Source of the DNA: JALORV01 sp035429725
Lineage (GTDB): Bacteria > Pseudomonadota > Gammaproteobacteria > Burkholderiales > Burkholderiaceae_F
Assembly (NCBI GenBank): GCA_035429725.1
Contig: DAOMFI010000003.1
Location: forward strand, 1-64,000
DNA: 64,000 nucleotides
Reading direction: 5' to 3'
A model generated the notes under the pieces. It ran no database searches, was not told the DNA's origin, and was given only the letters and a program-made list of their open reading frames with translations. Every line of letters starts with the position of its first letter. The first letter of the stretch is position 1. Made by a program: the position numbers and the translations under genes. Shown here piece by piece: positions 44,712 to 53,614 of this stretch.

Positions 44712-45752
44712 TTACCAGCTGCTGCCACCGCCGCCGCCAGCGAAGTCGCCGCCGCCGCCGGAACTCCACCCACCACCGCCGCCGCCGCCCCAGCCCCCGC
44801 CACCGCTCCATCCACCCGGAAGAATCACCGGACCGCGGTGTCGCCCGCCGATGACGCGTCCGCCTCCGCCACCGCCCATGAAGGCGGAAAACACGAACAC
44901 CGCAACCGCGGCAATCGCTCCCAGCACCAGCGAGGTCAGCAGAAGGCCGGCGAGCGCGCCGACTCCGAGGCTGGTCACCGCGGCTCCGGGTGTCCCGAAC
45001 GCTCGACGCAACAGCCCCGCGACGATCGCGCCGAAGACGATCAGCGGCACCAGCGCCGCCATCAGGTCCTCGCCGGCGTCGACCTTGTGGCGCGGGATGC
45101 CTGCCGGGGTTGGCAGGGCTTCCCCTTCGATGCGCTTCATCACGGCATCGACGCCGGCGTTGATGCCGCCCGCAAAGTCGCCCTTGGCGAAGGATGGCCC
45201 CATCAGCTCGCGCGTGATGCGTGAAGCCACGACGTCGGGAATCGCGCCCTCGAGCGCGCGCGCCACGCTGATCCAGACCCGGCGGTCCTTCACAGCAACG
45301 GCGATCAGCACGCCGTCGCCAATGTCCCTGCGGCCAATCTTCCAGGCATCGCCCACGCGGTTCGTGAAGTCCGCGATCGTCTCCGGCTGAGTCGACGCGA
45401 TGACGATGACCGCGATCTGTGAACCGCGGGCGCGCTCGAACTCCATCAGCTTGCGGCGCAGGGCGTCCTCGGCCGCCGGAGTGAGGACATCGGCGAGATC
45501 GGTGACCGGTGCCGCCGGCGGAACGGCGAGGCGCCCCAGCGGATCGCGTGCAGCCTCCCGCTCCGCCTGACTGCCCGGAGACGCTGGAGCGTCAGCCCGC
45601 GGCGGTGCAGCGGGCGCGAACTGCGGTGCTGCACCGCCCGGAAAGATTCCCTTCGGCAACTCGGGTGCAGGCGTCTGCGCGCTCGCGACCAGGGCGAGCG
45701 CGGCCAGCACTGGCACCGCGCACGCCGCGGCGGCCCGCTTCAGCATCCGCAT
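44712..45752 (-). CDS. YgcG-type TPM-domain protein with Gly-rich tail
   Basis: 346 residues. Signal peptide (~26), Pro/Ala-rich linker, TPM domain with VTDLADVLTPAAEDALRRKLMEFERARGSQIAVIVIAST and DIGDGVLIAVAVKDRRVWISVARALEG. Two helices follow (~245-310), then a C-terminal tail of Gly/Ser/Trp with SSW at the end, as in YgcG proteins. Next to lemA, a usual pairing. Confidence 0.9.
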   Translation of the reverse strand: MRMLKRAAAACAVPVLAALALVASAQTPAPELPKGIFPGGAAPQFAPAAPPRADAPASPGSQAEREAARDPLGRLAVPPAAPVTDLADVLTPAAEDALRRKLMEFERARGSQIAVIVIASTQPETIADFTNRVGDAWKIGRRDIGDGVLIAVAVKDRRVWISVARALEGAIPDVVASRITRELMGPSFAKGDFAGGINAGVDAVMKRIEGEALPTPAGIPRHKVDAGEDLMAALVPLIVFGAIVAGLLRRAFGTPGAAVTSLGVGALAGLLLTSLVLGAIAAVAVFVFSAFMGGGGGGRVIGGRHRGPVILPGGWSGGGGWGGGGGGGWSSGGGGDFAGGGGGSSW

Positions 45753-45776
45753 TCCAGGAGGTGAGGCTTGCTGCGC

Positions 45777-46376
45777 CTACTTCTTCGGCGCGCCGAAGTC
45801 GACCGTTGGAGGCTTGCTGATGGCCGCTTCGTTTTCCACCGCAAACTGGGGCTTCGGCTTGTAGCCGAACACCATGGCCGTAAGGTTCTGGGGCAGCTGG
45901 CGAATGAAGCTGTTGAAGTCTTCGACCGATTTAATGTAGCGATTGCGCGCGATGCCGATGCGGTTTTCGGTACCTTCGAGCTGGGTGCGCAGATCCTGGA
46001 ATGCGGCATTGGCCTTCAGGTTCGGGTAGTTCTCTACTGTCACCAGCAGCCGTGACAATGCCGAACTCAGCTCACCCTGCGCCTGGGTGAACTTCGCAAA
46101 GGCTTCCGGATTGTTGACGAGCTCCGGTGTGGCCTGAATCGCGGTGGCCTTGGCGCGTGCGTTGATCACATTTTCCAGCGTCGACTTCTCGAAGTCGGCT
46201 TCGCCCTTGACCGTGGCCACGATGTTGGGGATCAGATCGGCACGCCGCTGGTACTGGCTCAGCACCTCGGCCCACGCCGACTTCACCGCCTCGTCCTTCT
46301 GCTGGATCGTGTTGTAGCCACATCCGGCCAGCACGCTGGCGACCGCCAGCAAGAGCAATGAGCGCAAAGCTCGCAT
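45777..46376 (-). CDS. lemA: LemA family lipoprotein
   Basis: 199 residues. Lipobox LAGC (Cys19) and the family motif YNTIQQKDEAVKSAWAEVLSQYQRRADLIPNIVATVKG, then ENYPNLKANAAFQDLRTQLEGTENRI. Helical membrane-associated protein of unclear role. First gene of lemA-TPM-TPM with 24 bp to the next start. Confidence 0.94.
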   Translation of the reverse strand: MRALRSLLLLAVASVLAGCGYNTIQQKDEAVKSAWAEVLSQYQRRADLIPNIVATVKGEADFEKSTLENVINARAKATAIQATPELVNNPEAFAKFTQAQGELSSALSRLLVTVENYPNLKANAAFQDLRTQLEGTENRIGIARNRYIKSVEDFNSFIRQLPQNLTAMVFGYKPKPQFAVENEAAISKPPTVDFGAPKK

Positions 46377-46587
46377 TGAAGACCTCCGCAGGTAAGTGGT
46401 TTCTTGCTTGAATCAGCGCTACTCGATGCCGTTGCGCGTTGCCGTCGCGGCGAGCGAAGACAGGCGAAGCTGCAAAGGGCGATCGTAATCCAGCCTAGCC
46501 CGCCGTGCGCTGGCTGATCTTCCGCCCAGTTCGAGCCGGATTAGAAGTGCACGCAGCCGACGACAACCCGGGCGGTCATCGCACCTT

Positions 46588-46806
46588 TCACCGCGGGACA
46601 GTGCGTTGGATCCGCTGACTGACTTCGGCGAGCTCCGCAAGGTCCGGCAGCAGGAGAACAGCGTTCTCTAGCATGCAGCATGCGAGACGCTGCTCGACCC
46701 GGATCAGCCGGTCGTCGTCGGTTTCGAGCCGCTGTCCCTCGCCCGGCAGGTTTGACATCTCGCCGCGCGCGATTGCCTCCGCGATACGCTGCTCCGCGAG
46801 TTGCAT
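46588..46806 (-). CDS. DUF1992-like small protein
   Basis: 72 residues. ERIAEAIARGEMSNLPGEGQRL-type opening (QRIAEAIARGEMSNLPGEGQRLE) and a helical remainder ending VSQRIQRTV resemble DUF1992 (DnaJC28 N-terminal conserved domain), but the middle is diverged and the protein is shorter than most. Start ATG 46806 has no strong ribosome site. Confidence 0.65.
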   Translation of the reverse strand: MQLAEQRIAEAIARGEMSNLPGEGQRLETDDDRLIRVEQRLACCMLENAVLLLPDLAELAEVSQRIQRTVPR

Positions 46807-46874
46807 TTATGCGGGGAGGCCATCGATAACCGCCTGATGATGATAGTGCGGCCGTGGCTGCTTCAACCGGCACG

Positions 46875-46880
46875 TAGAAT
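46875..46880 (+). promoter_or_regulatory. -10-like TAGAAT six bases before a start codon
   Basis: TAGAAT ends 6 nt before the ATG at 46887; transcription at +1 would coincide with the ATG. No ribosome site is present. Confidence 0.35.
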
Positions 46881-46886
46881 CGCCCG

Positions 46887-47408
46887 ATGCAGTCAAAGAC
46901 GAAGTCCGCCGACTACCGTCGGGCGCTCGCGCAGTTCACCACGGGCGTCACCGTCGTGACGACCCGCGCGCCGGACGGCGAGCCAGTCGGCCTGACGGTC
47001 AACTCGTTCAACTCGGTGTCGCTCGAACCTCCGTTGGTGCTGTGGAGCCTGGCGCTCAAGGCAACTTCGCTTCCGGCGTTCGAAAGCTGCAGTCACTATG
47101 CGATCAATGTCCTGTCGGAGCAGCAGCTCGGCGTAGCGCAGCGCTTTGCCACCCGCGGCGCCGACCGCTTCGGTCCGGACGACTGGCGCTTCGGGCCGTT
47201 TGACGTGCCGCTGCTCGAAGGTTGCGTCGCGACGCTGGTCGCCACCAATCGCAGCCGCTACCGAGAGGGCGACCACGTGATCCTGGTCGGCGAGGTCGTG
47301 CGCTACGACGTGCGCGGCGGAGTTCCGCTGGTATTCCACGACGGTCGCTACATCGCCAGCGCGGTCGAAGAGCCGCTGCCGGACGCGCTTAAGACGCCTT
47401 GGCGCTAA
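46887..47408 (+). CDS. Flavin reductase family protein (FMN-binding split barrel)
   Basis: 173 residues. RRALAQFTTGVTVVTTRAPDGEPVGLTVNSFNSVSLEPPLVLWSL is the flavin-reductase (HpaC/NTA-reductase like) core, with HYAINVLSEQQLGVAQRFA. Supplies reduced flavin to a partner monooxygenase; none is adjacent. Candidate leaderless start at 46887. Confidence 0.92.
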   Translation: MQSKTKSADYRRALAQFTTGVTVVTTRAPDGEPVGLTVNSFNSVSLEPPLVLWSLALKATSLPAFESCSHYAINVLSEQQLGVAQRFATRGADRFGPDDWRFGPFDVPLLEGCVATLVATNRSRYREGDHVILVGEVVRYDVRGGVPLVFHDGRYIASAVEEPLPDALKTPWR

Positions 47409-47507
47409 AGGCACCCACGGCACGCGCGCCCTCAAGGGACGCGAAACCGCGGCGCTGGCGGCAGAAACCACCGCAAGAAACAGATGTCACCACGGCCACG
47501 GTGCGCC

Positions 47508-47513
47508 GACAAT
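47508..47513 (+). promoter_or_regulatory. -10-like GACAAT six bases before a start codon
   Basis: GACAAT ends 6 nt before the ATG at 47520; ATGTCA 18 bp upstream matches four of six -35 positions. No ribosome site. Confidence 0.3.
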
Positions 47514-47519
47514 AGCGCC

Positions 47520-48404
47520 ATGAAACGCCGCGACCTTCTCGACCTCGTCATGCTGGCCGCGCTCTGGGGCGCGAGCTTCCTATTCACGCGCATGGCCGCG
47601 CCGGCATTCGGCGCGCCTGCGCTCGCCGAAGTCCGCGTGGCGGTTGCCGCGCTCGTCCTGCTGCCACTGCTGGCGTGGCGAGGTGGCCTGACAGAACTAA
47701 GCAGACAACCCACGCGCTTTGCGCTGCTCGGCGCGGTCAACACCGCCATCCCGTTCACGCTGTTCGCGTGGGCTGCGCTCTCCATCACGGCCGGGCTGGC
47801 TTCGATCCTGAACGCGACGGCGCCGCTGTTCAGCGCACTGGTGGCCTGGATCTGGCTGCGCGATCGTCTGACACCGCTGCAATGGGTCGGCATGGCGATC
47901 GGCTTCGGCGGCGTGCTCTGGCTGGCGATGTCGAAGGCCAACTTTTCCGCCGGTGGTACGGCATGGGCGATCCTGGCCGGTCTGGGCGCGACGCTCTCGT
48001 ACGGCGTGTCGGCGAGCGTGGCCAAGCGCTTTTTCAGCGGCGTGCGTCCGCTCGCGGTGGCGGCCGGCAGCCAGACCGCGGCGGCAATTCTGCTGTTCCC
48101 ATTCGCGGTTCTGGCGTGGCCAGAAAGTTCGCCGGCACCGCGCGACTGGGCCGCGGCGATCGCGCTCGGCGTGCTCTGCACCGGAATCGCCTACATCCTG
48201 TACTTCCGGCTCATCGCCCGCGTCGGACCCGCGACGGCGATGACGGTGACTTTCCTGATCCCCGCGTTCGCGATGCTGTGGGGTGGGCTGTTTCTCGGTG
48301 AGCAGGTGACAGCCACGATGATTGCCGGATGCGCCGTGATCCTCGCCGGCACATCGCTGGCGGTCGGACTGGTGCGCTTTGGCGCGCAGCGCACCGCTAC
48401 CTGA
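47520..48404 (+). CDS. EamA/DMT-family transporter
   Basis: 294 residues, ten helices in two EamA repeats (DLVMLAALWGASFLFTRMAAPAFG and AWAILAGLGATLSYGVSASVAKRF). Substrate unknown. It lies 85 bp before the kynurenine genes on the same strand, so a role in export of an aromatic metabolite is possible but unproven. Second EamA protein in the window; the two are not close copies. Confidence 0.9.
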   Translation: MKRRDLLDLVMLAALWGASFLFTRMAAPAFGAPALAEVRVAVAALVLLPLLAWRGGLTELSRQPTRFALLGAVNTAIPFTLFAWAALSITAGLASILNATAPLFSALVAWIWLRDRLTPLQWVGMAIGFGGVLWLAMSKANFSAGGTAWAILAGLGATLSYGVSASVAKRFFSGVRPLAVAAGSQTAAAILLFPFAVLAWPESSPAPRDWAAAIALGVLCTGIAYILYFRLIARVGPATAMTVTFLIPAFAMLWGGLFLGEQVTATMIAGCAVILAGTSLAVGLVRFGAQRTAT

Positions 48405-48476
48405 CGCCGTCGCGTTTCGAATGCTGCCGCCGCCCGTCGATACGGCGCGCTATCGGCCACGGCGCTGACGACTCAC

Positions 48477-48482
48477 TAGAAT
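48477..48482 (+). promoter_or_regulatory. -10-like TAGAAT seven bases before the kynB start
   Basis: TAGAAT at 48477-48482 lies 7 nt from the ATG at 48490. If this is the real promoter, an earlier in-frame ATG at 48481 inside the hexamer cannot be the start. Confidence 0.35.
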
Positions 48483-48489
48483 GCCCCGC

Positions 48490-49119
48490 ATGCCAAAGCT
48501 GTGGGACATTTCGCCGGCCATCGGACCGGGGTTTCCGGTGTTCCCCGGCGACACTCCGTTCGCGCAGCGCTGGACCTGGACTCTTGACGGGCGCTGTCCC
48601 GTCAACGTCTCGGAGCTGACACTCTCACCTCACACCGGCGCACACACCGATGCGCCGCTCCACTACGACCCTGCCGGCGCATCCATCGCGGAAGTCGATC
48701 TCGCGACGTATCTGGGACCATGCCGGGTCGTACATGTCATCGGCGTCGCCGCGCTGGTGCAGCCGGAGCACGTCGTTTCGAAACTGACGGGGACACCGCC
48801 GCGCGTCCTGCTGCGTACGTACGCACGTGTCCCCGGACACTGGGACGCGGCCTTCACCGCGCTCGCGCCGGACACGATCGATGCCCTGCATGCGCACGGC
48901 GTGCGGCTCGTCGGCATCGATACACCGTCGCTCGATCCCGAAGCCAGCAAGTCGCTGGACAGCCATCAGCGCGTCCGGCGCCACGGCATGGCCATACTCG
49001 AGGGCATCGTGCTCGACGACGTCGCCGAAGGCGACTACGAACTGATCGCGCTGCCGCTGAAGATCTTCGGCTGCGACGCGAGCCCCGTGCGGGCTGTGCT
49101 GCGCGAACTCGCACGATGA
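48490..49119 (+). CDS. kynB: Kynurenine formamidase (arylformamidase)
   Basis: 209 residues. Starts MPKLWDISPAIGPGFPVFPGDTPF; metal site HTGAHTDAPLHYD, LVGIDTPSLDP and DSHQ are KynB hallmarks. Hydrolyses N-formylkynurenine to kynurenine and formate. Its TGA overlaps the kynU ATG by 4 bp. The start is placed at 48490, because the alternative ATG at 48481 lies inside the promoter-like hexamer. Confidence 0.95.
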   Translation: MPKLWDISPAIGPGFPVFPGDTPFAQRWTWTLDGRCPVNVSELTLSPHTGAHTDAPLHYDPAGASIAEVDLATYLGPCRVVHVIGVAALVQPEHVVSKLTGTPPRVLLRTYARVPGHWDAAFTALAPDTIDALHAHGVRLVGIDTPSLDPEASKSLDSHQRVRRHGMAILEGIVLDDVAEGDYELIALPLKIFGCDASPVRAVLRELAR

Positions 49120-50390
49120 TGCTGACTCGCGACGAGGCCATCGCGCTCGACGCGGCCGATCCGCTGGCCGTGCATCGGCAGTCGTTTGCCCTGGCACCGG
49201 GCGTCATCTACCTTGACGGCAACTCGCTGGGCGCCCTGCCGCGCGCGACATCCGCTCGGGTGCGGGAAGTGGTGGAACGCGAGTGGGGCGACGGCCTGAT
49301 CCGTTCCTGGAACGATGCCCACTGGACCGAATCACCACGCCGCGTCGGCGCCAAGATCGCGCGGCTGATCGGTGCGCGGGCCGACGAGGTCATCTGTGCC
49401 GATTCGACCTCCGTCAATCTCTTCAAGGTGCTCGCGACTGCGCTCGCGCTGGTTGGCGCCCGGCCGCAAGTCTCGACCCAGGGACGCCGCGTCATCCTGT
49501 CCGAGCGGGGCAACTTCCCGACCGATCTGTACATCGCGCAAGCGCTCGCGCAGTGGCACGGCGGCGCGTACGAACTACGACTGGTCGACTTCGACGACGT
49601 GGCGCAGGCGATCGATCCAACGGTCGCCATCGTCATGCTCACGCACGTCAACTATCGCACCGGTGCCATGCATGACATGGCGGCCCTGACCGCGCGCGCG
49701 CACGCGGCCGGCGCATTGACGATCTGGGATCTTGCGCACTCCGCGGGCGCGGTGCCGGTCGATCTGGCCACGGCGGGAGCCGACTTCGCGGTCGGCTGCG
49801 GTTACAAGTATCTGAACGGCGGACCAGGCGCGCCGGCGTTTCTCTTTGTCGCGCAGCGCCATCTTGCTGCCGTAGCTGACGATCGCTTCGCGCAGCCACT
49901 GGCAGGCTGGTTCGGTCACCGCACGCCGTTCACGTTCGATCCGGACTACGCGCCGGCGCCGTCTATCGACCGCTACGCCGTCGGCACACCGCCGATCCTC
50001 GGACTGGCCGCACTCGACAGCGGCGTCGACACGGTCCTGGCCGCAGGAGTGGAGGCACTGCGCACGAAATCCATCGCGTTGACCGAGACCTTCATCGCCT
50101 GCGCCGAGGCCGCCTGCGGCGAAGCGATCACCCTCGTGTCGCCTCGCACCGCCGGGCAGCGCGGCAGCCAGGTCTGCTTTGCCCACCCCCAGGCGTACCC
50201 GGTGATGCAGGCGCTCATCGAGCGAGGCGTCATCGGCGACTTTCGCGCGCCCGATGTCCTGCGCTTCGGCTTTGCGCCGCTGTACGTGCGGTACGTCGAT
50301 GCGGTGGACGCCGCCGCCGCACTGGCCGAGGTTCTGCGCTCGGAGCGCTGGCGCGAGGAACGCTTTCAGCAGCGTGGCAAAGTCACATGA
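49116..50390 (+). CDS. kynU: Kynureninase
   Basis: 424 residues. Fold-type I PLP enzyme: PLP Lys231 in VGCGYKYLNGGPGAPAF, Asp in IWDLAHSAGAVPVDL, and GWFGH. Cleaves kynurenine to anthranilate and alanine. ATGATG at 49116 leaves two possible starts one codon apart; the first overlaps the kynB stop. Followed by kynA 58 bp later. Confidence 0.96.
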   Translation: MMLTRDEAIALDAADPLAVHRQSFALAPGVIYLDGNSLGALPRATSARVREVVEREWGDGLIRSWNDAHWTESPRRVGAKIARLIGARADEVICADSTSVNLFKVLATALALVGARPQVSTQGRRVILSERGNFPTDLYIAQALAQWHGGAYELRLVDFDDVAQAIDPTVAIVMLTHVNYRTGAMHDMAALTARAHAAGALTIWDLAHSAGAVPVDLATAGADFAVGCGYKYLNGGPGAPAFLFVAQRHLAAVADDRFAQPLAGWFGHRTPFTFDPDYAPAPSIDRYAVGTPPILGLAALDSGVDTVLAAGVEALRTKSIALTETFIACAEAACGEAITLVSPRTAGQRGSQVCFAHPQAYPVMQALIERGVIGDFRAPDVLRFGFAPLYVRYVDAVDAAAALAEVLRSERWREERFQQRGKVT

Positions 50391-50448
50391 GCGCAGCGCC
50401 GGCCCGTCCCGCGCACAGTCCACCACCGCGCGCAGCGAGGAATCTGCC

Positions 50449-51252
50449 ATGAACACACCCGCAGGCAAGGACATGCGCTACGGCGACTATCTCGCGCTCG
50501 ACGCGGTGCTTTCCGCCCAGCATCCGCGCTCGTCGGACCCGAACGAACTGCTCTTCATCGTCCAGCACCAGACCAGCGAGTTGTGGATGAAGCTGGCACT
50601 GCACGAGCTGGGAGCGGCGCGCGAAGCCATCGCGGCGACCGACCTTCCCCCTGCGTTCAAGATGCTTGCGCGCGTGTCGCGCATCTTCGAGCAGCTGGTG
50701 CATGCGTGGGACGTGCTCGCGACGATGACGCCCTCGGAGTACAGCGCGATCCGGCCGCACCTGGGAACCAGCTCGGGCTTCCAGTCGTGGCAGTACCGCG
50801 AGATCGAGTTCATGCTCGGCAACAAGAACGCCGCGATGCTGCGGCCGCACGACGATCGACCTGTGCTGAAGCAGCGGCTCGCGGCGGCCTTCGCGGCGCC
50901 GTCGCTCTACGACGAGGCCATCCGCCTGCTGGCACGCCGCGGCTTCGCGATCGCCCCCACCGTGCTCGAGCGCGACCTGACGCAGCGCCACGCCGGCGAT
51001 GCGTCGGTCGAGGCGGCGTGGCTCGCGGTCTACCGCTCGCCGCGCGCGCACTGGGACCTCTACGAACTGGCCGAGGAACTGGTCGACCTCGAGGATGCGT
51101 TCCGGCTCTGGCGCTTCCGCCACGTGACGACGGTCGAGCGCATCATCGGCTTCAAGCCCGGCACCGGCGGCACCAACGGCGTCGCGTACCTGCGCAAGAT
51201 GCTGGACGTCGTGCTGTTCCCGGAGCTTTGGAAAGTGCGCACCGACCTGTGA
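50449..51252 (+). CDS. kynA: Tryptophan 2,3-dioxygenase
   Basis: 267 residues. MRYGDYLALDAVLSAQHP, FIVQHQTSELWMKL (substrate-site His), and FRHVTTVERIIGFKPGTGGTNGVAYL with the heme-ligand His. Opens the indole ring of tryptophan to N-formylkynurenine. GAGG lies 8 bases before the ATG. With kynB and kynU it completes tryptophan to anthranilate. Confidence 0.97.
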   Translation: MNTPAGKDMRYGDYLALDAVLSAQHPRSSDPNELLFIVQHQTSELWMKLALHELGAAREAIAATDLPPAFKMLARVSRIFEQLVHAWDVLATMTPSEYSAIRPHLGTSSGFQSWQYREIEFMLGNKNAAMLRPHDDRPVLKQRLAAAFAAPSLYDEAIRLLARRGFAIAPTVLERDLTQRHAGDASVEAAWLAVYRSPRAHWDLYELAEELVDLEDAFRLWRFRHVTTVERIIGFKPGTGGTNGVAYLRKMLDVVLFPELWKVRTDL

Positions 51253-51334
51253 CTGGCCCGACCCGGCCCCGCGGCGCAATACTGCTGCCGCGAGGTCCTA
51301 GAATCCCCGCTCAAACATCGATGCCGAGGTCACC

Positions 51335-52537
51335 ATGAACGCGCCCGAACGCTCGCAACGCCAGAAGGCCTCGTTCCAGTGGGACGATCCGCTGCTGCTG
51401 GAACAACAGCTCAGCGATGAGGAGCGCATGGTGCGCGACGCGGCGCGCTCCTACGCGCAGGACAAGCTGGCGCCTCGCATCCTCGATGCGTTCCGCCACG
51501 AGAAGAGCGACCCCGCCATTTTCCGCGAGATGGGCGCGCTCGGCCTGCTCGGCAACACGCTGCCTGCCGAGTACGGTGGCGCAGGTCTGAACTACGTCTG
51601 CTACGGGCTGATCGCGCGCGAGATCGAGCGCGTCGACTCGGGCTACCGCTCGATGATGAGCGTCCAGAGTTCGCTCGTGATGCTGCCGATCTACGAGTTC
51701 GGCTCGGAGGCGCAGCGCCGCAAGTACCTGCCGAAGCTGGCGAGCGGCGAATGGATCGGCTGCTTCGGCCTGACCGAGCCCAATCACGGCTCGGACCCCG
51801 GCAGCATGATCACGCGCGCCAAACGTGTCGACGGCGGCTTCGTGCTGAAGGGCTCGAAGATGTGGATCAGCAACTCGCCGATTGCCGATGTGTTCGTTGT
51901 GTGGGCCAAGGACGACGGCGGCATCATCCGCGGCTACATCCTCGAGAAAGGCATGAAGGGACTGTCCGCGCCGGCGATCCACGGGAAAATGGGGCTGCGT
52001 GCCTCGATCACCGGCGAGATCGTCATGGACGACGTTTTCGTCCCGGCGGAGAACGAGCTGCCCAACGTGCAAGGGCTCAAAGGACCCTTCGCGTGCCTGA
52101 ACTCGGCTCGCTACGGCATTGCGTGGGGCGCGCTCGGGGCGGCAGAGTCCTGCTGGCATACGGCGCGCCAGTACGTGCTCGACCGCAAGCAGTTCGACCG
52201 GCCGCTCGCCGCCAATCAGCTGGTGCAGAAGAAGCTCGCCGACATGCAGACCGAAATCACTCTGGCGCTGCAGGGCTGCCTGCGCCTCGGACGCATGAAG
52301 GACGACGGCACCGCAGCCGTGGAAATCACCAGCATCATGAAGCGCAACTCGTGCGGCAAGGCGCTCGAGGTGGCCCGCACGGCGCGCGACATGCTGGGCG
52401 GCAACGGCATCAGCGACGAGTATGGCGTGGTCCGCCACATGCTCAACCTCGAGGTGGTCAACACCTATGAAGGCACGCACGACATCCACGCGCTGATCCT
52501 GGGACGCGCGCAGACCGGCATCCAGGCCTTCTTCTGA
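51335..52537 (+). CDS. gcdH: Glutaryl-CoA dehydrogenase
   Basis: 400 residues. Acyl-CoA dehydrogenase fold with YRSMMSVQSSLVM, CFGLTEPNHGSDPGSM, and catalytic Glu379 in NTYEGTHDIHALILGRAQTGIQAF, the exact GcdH signature. Oxidatively decarboxylates glutaryl-CoA to crotonyl-CoA in lysine/tryptophan breakdown. TAGAAT at 51299-51304 and AGGT before the ATG suggest its own promoter and a 24-nt leader. Bacterial kyn genes usually feed anthranilate, so a GcdH here is a curiosity. Confidence 0.96.
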   Translation: MNAPERSQRQKASFQWDDPLLLEQQLSDEERMVRDAARSYAQDKLAPRILDAFRHEKSDPAIFREMGALGLLGNTLPAEYGGAGLNYVCYGLIAREIERVDSGYRSMMSVQSSLVMLPIYEFGSEAQRRKYLPKLASGEWIGCFGLTEPNHGSDPGSMITRAKRVDGGFVLKGSKMWISNSPIADVFVVWAKDDGGIIRGYILEKGMKGLSAPAIHGKMGLRASITGEIVMDDVFVPAENELPNVQGLKGPFACLNSARYGIAWGALGAAESCWHTARQYVLDRKQFDRPLAANQLVQKKLADMQTEITLALQGCLRLGRMKDDGTAAVEITSIMKRNSCGKALEVARTARDMLGGNGISDEYGVVRHMLNLEVVNTYEGTHDIHALILGRAQTGIQAFF

Positions 52538-52542
52538 CCCTC

Positions 52543-53490
52543 GTGCGAGCGCTGCGTTATTCCGCGTTCGGCCCGGCGGCGCAGGTTCTGCGCAGCGAGG
52601 AGCTGCCCGAGCCGCAGCCCGGCGCCCATGAGGTCGTCGTGCGTGCGCGCTTTGCTGGCATCAACCCGCTCGACTGGAAACTGGTCGAGGGACAGTTCAA
52701 GCTGCTTGCGAAGAGTCGTCCGCCCTGCGGTGTCGGCGCCGAGTTCGCCGGCGAAGTGCTGCGCGTCGGCACGCAGGTCCGCGCCGTGCGCCCCGGCGAC
52801 CGCGTCGTCGCCTGGCTCAATCCGTTCGCCGAGCCGCCGCGCGCGCTGGCCGAGCAGGTCTGTGTGGTTGAGAAGCAGTGCGTTCGGATCCCGGATGAAG
52901 TGAGCTTCGACGTGGCCGCCGTCACACCCGTTGCGGGGCTTTCCGCCCTGCAACTGTGCAACCAGGTGCACGCCCGCGCCGGACAGCGCGTGCTCGTGCA
53001 CGGCGCCGCAGGAGGCGTCGGCAGCCTCGTCGTGCCCATGCTGCGTGAACGCGGCGCAACGGTCGTCGCCACTGGCAGTGCCGCCAGCCAGGCATTCCTC
53101 CGGACCCTGGGCGCCGACGCACAGGTCGACTATGCCGCGCCGGCGACCTCCTGGCCCGGGCCGTTCGACGCGATCATCGATTGCGCGAGCAAGCTCGATC
53201 GCGCCGTCGTGCCGATGCTGATGCCGGCCGGCGGCGACGTTGCAGTCACGCTGCCATCATTTCCGAGCGTCATTTTCGATCCTCTGCTCAATCCGCTGCG
53301 GCGCATTCGCTGGCACACGCTGCGACTCGAACCGAACGCGAGCGAACTCGCGCAGGTACTCGCGCAGATCGCCGCCGGCAAGCTCACGGTGCGCCTGACG
53401 CGCACGTATCCCTTCGACGCGGCGGTCGAGGCACTCGCCGAGTCGCGCGGCGGCCATGTCCGCGGCAAGATCGCCGTGGCCATTTCTTAG
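52543..53490 (+). CDS. Quinone-oxidoreductase-type zinc-independent MDR
   Basis: 315 residues. GroES-like N-terminus (GAHEVVVRARFAGINPLDWKLVEGQ) and Rossmann motif VLVHGAAGGVGSLVVPML; the zinc-binding Cys/His set of alcohol dehydrogenases is missing. NADPH-dependent reductase of unknown substrate. GTG start, 5 bp after gcdH. Confidence 0.88.
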   Translation: MRALRYSAFGPAAQVLRSEELPEPQPGAHEVVVRARFAGINPLDWKLVEGQFKLLAKSRPPCGVGAEFAGEVLRVGTQVRAVRPGDRVVAWLNPFAEPPRALAEQVCVVEKQCVRIPDEVSFDVAAVTPVAGLSALQLCNQVHARAGQRVLVHGAAGGVGSLVVPMLRERGATVVATGSAASQAFLRTLGADAQVDYAAPATSWPGPFDAIIDCASKLDRAVVPMLMPAGGDVAVTLPSFPSVIFDPLLNPLRRIRWHTLRLEPNASELAQVLAQIAAGKLTVRLTRTYPFDAAVEALAESRGGHVRGKIAVAIS

Positions 53491-53614
53491 CGCGCGAACC
53501 CGTCACTTGGCGGGCGCGGCCCGAATCGGTAGGCTCGCGTGCCGCAGGTTGGCGCACCACGGCTAATTCCCCGCCGCGCAAGAAACCCCGCAATCATCCT
53601 GAGGAGAAAGCCCT

